A stretch of 38,828 nt of DNA from Crocinitomicaceae bacterium (GTDB lineage Bacteria > Bacteroidota > Bacteroidia > Flavobacteriales_D > Crocinitomicaceae). The notes beneath the pieces were generated by a model. That model saw nothing but the letters and a program-made list of their open reading frames with translations, was not told the DNA's origin and did not search any database. Every line of letters starts with the position of its first letter. Within the stretch, counting starts at the first letter, position 1. The translations under genes and the position numbers were made by a program. The stretch spans positions 1 through 38,828 of the forward strand of contig JAQWYK010000026.1 in assembly GCA_029254025.1 (NCBI GenBank), written 5' to 3'. Positions 36,791-38,828 of this stretch are shown piece by piece.

Positions 36791-37339
36791 TCAAACTTGT
36801 CCATTTGGTGCGCATTCAAACTCCAAACTCAAAATCCAATTAGGATTGGCGTGCCGGACAGAAATTTGGAAATACGTCTCCGCGATTTGTTGGAAGCCAT
36901 AGTTCTCGTAGAAGCGCACTGCCCGATGGTTTTCTGTCCAGACGTACAGCCAAACTCCGGATTGTTCATTTCGCCTGGCGAGATTTAGGCTAAAATCCAT
37001 GAGCTGTTTCCCCAACTTGCGATCGTGAAACTTTTCGAGCACGTACAAGCGTTCAAGCTTGGTACTGTTCGATGGTGTCAGGTTTTCGTATGGGGTATTG
37101 TAAATTAGTTTGGAGTACCCTGCCAACTCTCCGTTACAATAAATGAAATGAAATACATTCGACGCATCGGATAACTCTTGGGCGATATTCTCCTCAGTGA
37201 ATTTGGCGTTGATGTAGGCGTCTATATCAACTTCCGACGCACTGTGACCGTGCGATTCTTGAAAAGTGGCAATGGCCAATTCGTGGAGGATCTCAGCATC
37301 CTTTCTTTCGGTGGGTGTAATGGAAATGGTATTGTTCAT
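36791..37339 (-). CDS. GNAT family N-acetyltransferase
   Basis: The 182-residue acetyltransferase has the GNAT core: LERLYVLEKFHDRKLGKQLMDF (strand 4, the acetyl-CoA pyrophosphate loop RKLGKQL and helix 3), then VWLYVWTENHRAVRFYENYGF. The substrate is unknown. The frame opens at a TTG at 37363, but that TTG lies inside a TATATTTG -7 box, so the ATG at 37339 is the better start. It directly follows the leftmost attC-like hairpin on the same strand as the cassette genes. No attC-like hairpin is seen on its own 3' side (36673-36790), so it may be the last cassette with a lost attC or the first chromosomal gene beyond the array. Confidence 0.85.
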   Translation of the reverse strand: MNNTISITPTERKDAEILHELAIATFQESHGHSASEVDIDAYINAKFTEENIAQELSDASNVFHFIYCNGELAGYSKLIYNTPYENLTPSNSTKLERLYVLEKFHDRKLGKQLMDFSLNLARRNEQSGVWLYVWTENHRAVRFYENYGFQQIAETYFQISVRHANPNWILSLEFECAPNGQV

Positions 37340-37360
37340 TGTGAGTTCGTGAAGCACCTC

Positions 37361-37368
37361 CAAATATA
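37361..37368 (-). promoter_or_regulatory. -7 box of the GNAT gene at the attC boundary
   Basis: On the minus strand TATATTTG matches TAnnTTTG fully, 21 bases before the ATG at 37339. Its first bases are the TTA of the GTTA that closes the neighbouring attC-like hairpin. No TTG is seen at the -33 position. Confidence 0.4.
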
Positions 37369-37451
37369 ACGGTTGGCGTGTAGGCGATGTTGCCTTGTGT
37401 TGTCCCGTATGTGCGGAGGCAAGGCAATATTGCTTAAACGCCGCTAGCCGT
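37369..37451 (-). repeat. attC-like hairpin A
   Basis: The arms 37375-37397 and 37420-37442 pair over 23 bases (19 Watson-Crick, three G-U, one mismatch) around a 22-base loop. Outer arms acggtt and agccgt add 6 pairs after a 3-base bulge. On the minus strand it ends AACCGTTA before the GNAT gene. The R'-like box GTTATAT departs from GTTRRRY. Confidence 0.6.
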
Positions 37452-37459
37452 ATGTGCTT

Positions 37460-37885
37460 TCAGTCATCTATTTTACATTTTTCAATGTTTAATTCTAAGG
37501 TGTGATTGCTATCAAGGTTTTCATAATCTTTTAATTCCAATTTCAGCGTTCTATAAAACTTCAGATCAGTATTAATTCCTATTTTGATTGTTTCGTTTTT
37601 TATTAATTTGTTCAGTTGAATAATCGGTTGTACTTGATATGGCTCGACCAGCAAATGTATTGGGAATTGCATTATTCTATCATCTATAAATCGTCCTTCG
37701 GGGTCAACGAAAACTGCATGTCTCAACTCAGCTGTTAGTTTAACCTTTGAAATGAAATTTGTCCATTCGTTTTCAAAATTCTTCTGGGATGTTATGAAAG
37801 CACTATGAATTAACAAATAGCTGTCGTCCGACTTCAATTTGAATTCTATTTCCGGATTTTCTTTATTTAGTTTAATTTGTTCCAA
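37460..37885 (-). CDS. Hypothetical protein (cassette gene)
   Basis: This is a 141-residue protein that I do not recognise. It begins at a TTG; the only in-frame stop upstream lies 6 codons further up, and no ATG, GTG or other TTG is available in between. There is no signal peptide or membrane segment, so it is probably cytoplasmic. It is rich in Lys, Leu, Ile and Asn. The central segment HAVFVDPEGRFIDDRIMQFP and the closing alternating strands (LKLELKDYENL, HTLELNIEK) suggest a small alpha/beta fold. It sits alone between attC-like hairpins B and A, ending 9 bases before hairpin A, as in a one-gene integron cassette. No promoter was found. Confidence 0.65.
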   Translation of the reverse strand: MEQIKLNKENPEIEFKLKSDDSYLLIHSAFITSQKNFENEWTNFISKVKLTAELRHAVFVDPEGRFIDDRIMQFPIHLLVEPYQVQPIIQLNKLIKNETIKIGINTDLKFYRTLKLELKDYENLDSNHTLELNIEKCKIDD

Positions 37886-37914
37886 TCTGATATCGTGTTT
37901 TTATTGTAATACCG

Positions 37915-37964
37915 CTAACGTTTCAGCTAAACTGCGTTTTAATGCAGTTTAGGTTTTGTTAGGT
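37915..37964 (-). repeat. attC-like hairpin B
   Basis: The outer arms ctaac (37915-37919) and gttag (37958-37962) and the inner arms ctaaactgc (37927-37935) and gcagtttag (37944-37952) are both perfect. They are separated by unpaired spacers and an 8-base loop. This is the R''-L''-loop-L'-R' plan of attC. On the minus strand R'' is ACCTAAC (full match to RYYYAAC) and R' is GTTAGCG (partial match to GTTRRRY). Confidence 0.65.
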
Positions 37965-37970
37965 ATCTTT

Positions 37971-38705
37971 TTATGTTTTACTTATAAACCCTATCCCGAG
38001 AGAAAATTTCACGTACCACCCCATCATCAATGTGTTGTTTAAGTTGTTGATTCTCTCATTTGTAACCTCTCTAGTCCAATTACTACTATGTACGCTCTGT
38101 CGATAGCCTATGGAAAAAGAGTAATTGAAGAATGCACTTCTGTGTTTAATTAAAGGGAATCCTGCTAGGATATTTATATCTAAATAATAGTTTTTAGATA
38201 TAAACGATTCTTGTGATTCTGGGCCGATTACAAAATCACCAAATTTTGGATATCCATCATTGTTAGAAAAATCCCACTTACTAGTAAATGAACCTAAACT
38301 CAAATTAGTAGACAGGAAAAAATGCGAACTGCTGTCTCTCAATAGTGCATGATAGCCAATACCAATACTATTTCCACTTCCAAACCAATTTCCATCTAGT
38401 TGTGATTGAACGCCTCTTGAGTCAGTCCCAAATAAACGTGAATTATGTATGTCTCCCTTTATAGTCAAACCGTTTTTAAAGAAGAATAAAAATTCAAGAC
38501 CCAACTCTCCAGATTGCCCAACAGTACCTAATAAGTCTTGACCTTGACTATTGCTAGTTCTAAAGGTATAGTTTCCAGAGTTTTGTATGCCAATATTACC
38601 ATTTAAAATTAATCCCAGTTTATAGAATTTAGGGATACTATCATTGCTACCGCCGTAGGATAGTGTGGTGAAAAGTGTAAAGAATGCAAAAATAAAGTTA
38701 TTCAT
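37971..38705 (-). CDS. Putative outer-membrane beta-barrel protein (cassette gene)
   Basis: The 244-residue protein has a signal peptide (NNFIFAFFTLFTTLSYG). It then shows alternating polar and hydrophobic strands with aromatic belts (GLILNGNIGIQ, FFLSTNLSLGSFTS, FFNYSFSIGYRQS) and a C-terminal strand ending FSLGIGFISKT. This pattern suggests a small outer-membrane barrel. I cannot assign a family or function. The ATG at 38705 lies 12 bases after the GTTAGGC box of hairpin C, and the stop lies 6 bases before hairpin B. That tight fit marks it as a one-gene cassette. No promoter is visible in the 12-base leader. Confidence 0.75.
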   Translation of the reverse strand: MNNFIFAFFTLFTTLSYGGSNDSIPKFYKLGLILNGNIGIQNSGNYTFRTSNSQGQDLLGTVGQSGELGLEFLFFFKNGLTIKGDIHNSRLFGTDSRGVQSQLDGNWFGSGNSIGIGYHALLRDSSSHFFLSTNLSLGSFTSKWDFSNNDGYPKFGDFVIGPESQESFISKNYYLDINILAGFPLIKHRSAFFNYSFSIGYRQSVHSSNWTREVTNERINNLNNTLMMGWYVKFSLGIGFISKT

Positions 38706-38717
38706 ATTTATTATTGT

Positions 38718-38783
38718 GCCTAACGTTCCGTGTATGGTGTTGAAGCTATCCCGCAGGGTAGCTATGCACTATACACGTTGTTG
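38718..38783 (-). repeat. attC-like hairpin C
   Basis: The arms cgtgtatggtg (38729-38739) and cactatacacg (38767-38777) pair with one G-U. The inner arms agctatccc and gggtagct pair with one bulge. On the minus strand the element closes with AACGTTAGGC, whose GTTAGGC (38724-38718) is a full match to the attC core GTTRRRY. The opposite R'' side (TTACAAC) is imperfect. Confidence 0.65.
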
Positions 38784-38795
38784 TAAGAAGTGTTA

Positions 38796-38828
38796 TTACA
38801 GTGGTTGTTCATAATTTTTAATAATGCG
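38796..38828 (-). CDS. Possible 3' end of a further cassette gene
   Basis: On the minus strand a frame is open from the window edge to a double stop TAATAA, giving ten residues ending NYEQPL. The stop lies about 13 bases before hairpin C, the same layout as the other cassettes. The stretch is too short to prove coding, and one other frame is also open. Confidence 0.25.
   Translation of the reverse strand, partial: RIIKNYEQPL

Larger units (their letters stand above)
37367..38785 (-). mobile_element. Integron-like gene cassette array (partial, no integrase seen)
   Basis: Three attC-like hairpins alternate with minus-strand genes: hairpin 38718-38783, gene 38705-37971, hairpin 37964-37915, gene 37885-37460, hairpin 37451-37369. 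Each hairpin closes with GTTA a short distance (12-26 bases) before the next gene. The two complete units are 0.5-0.8 kb with one gene each and little spare sequence, as expected of cassettes. The integrase gene and attI would lie beyond the right edge if they exist; otherwise this is an integrase-less attC cluster. Confidence 0.6.

Overview
The window is AT-rich chromosomal DNA from a member of the Bacteroidota, most likely Flavobacteriales of the Fluviicola/Crocinitomicaceae kind. The evidence is type IX secretion and gliding genes (porU, porV, a PorP/SprF protein, gldJ), a secreted protein with a T9SS type A C-terminal sorting domain, and Bacteroidota-type promoters (TTG plus TAnnTTTG). The family assignment is inference from gene content. 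Genes are dense and no stretch over 300 bases lacks a gene. I saw no tRNA, rRNA, CRISPR array or transposase.

Layout. 1-4965 (+): a large coiled-coil protein with two SPOR-like domains, cut by the window start, then a PLP-dependent serine/threonine dehydratase-type enzyme and an RluE-like pseudouridine synthase, tightly packed. 5030-12605 (+): a DPP-IV-type peptidase, citrate synthase, HtpG, a DjlA-like co-chaperone and an LpxL-like acyltransferase. 12624-18309 (-): porU, porV and ispF. 18483-22918 (+): PorP/SprF, gldJ and murF. 22915-28842 (-): an M24 peptidase, a 2-oxoglutarate/Fe(II) oxygenase, a T9SS-exported beta-propeller protein and lipA. 28977-30523 (+): an OsmC-family protein and a GH3 lipoprotein. 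30535-32057 (-): a ZIP metal transporter and a SAM methyltransferase. 32272-33834 (+): a SiaB-like kinase, its SiaC-like partner and coaE. 33859-36672 (-): a GH92 lipoprotein. 36791-38828 (-): a GNAT acetyltransferase followed by what looks like the distal part of an integron cassette array.

How the genes fit together. PorU (sortase) and PorV (shuttle) attach T9SS cargo to the cell surface. PorP and GldJ belong to the secretion/motility machinery, and the beta-propeller protein at 24662-27775 is a likely cargo. HtpG and the DjlA-like protein form a chaperone block whose promoter resembles sigma-54. SiaB and SiaC are a kinase/phosphoprotein pair separated from the SiaA phosphatase and SiaD diguanylate cyclase known from Pseudomonas.

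The most interesting region is the right end. Three non-identical long imperfect hairpins (37369-37451, 37915-37964, 38718-38783) have the layout of integron attC sites. Each lies just downstream of a minus-strand gene or gene end, and each ends in GTTA at the start of the next minus-strand unit. The two complete units carry unrecognised genes. No integrase is in the window.
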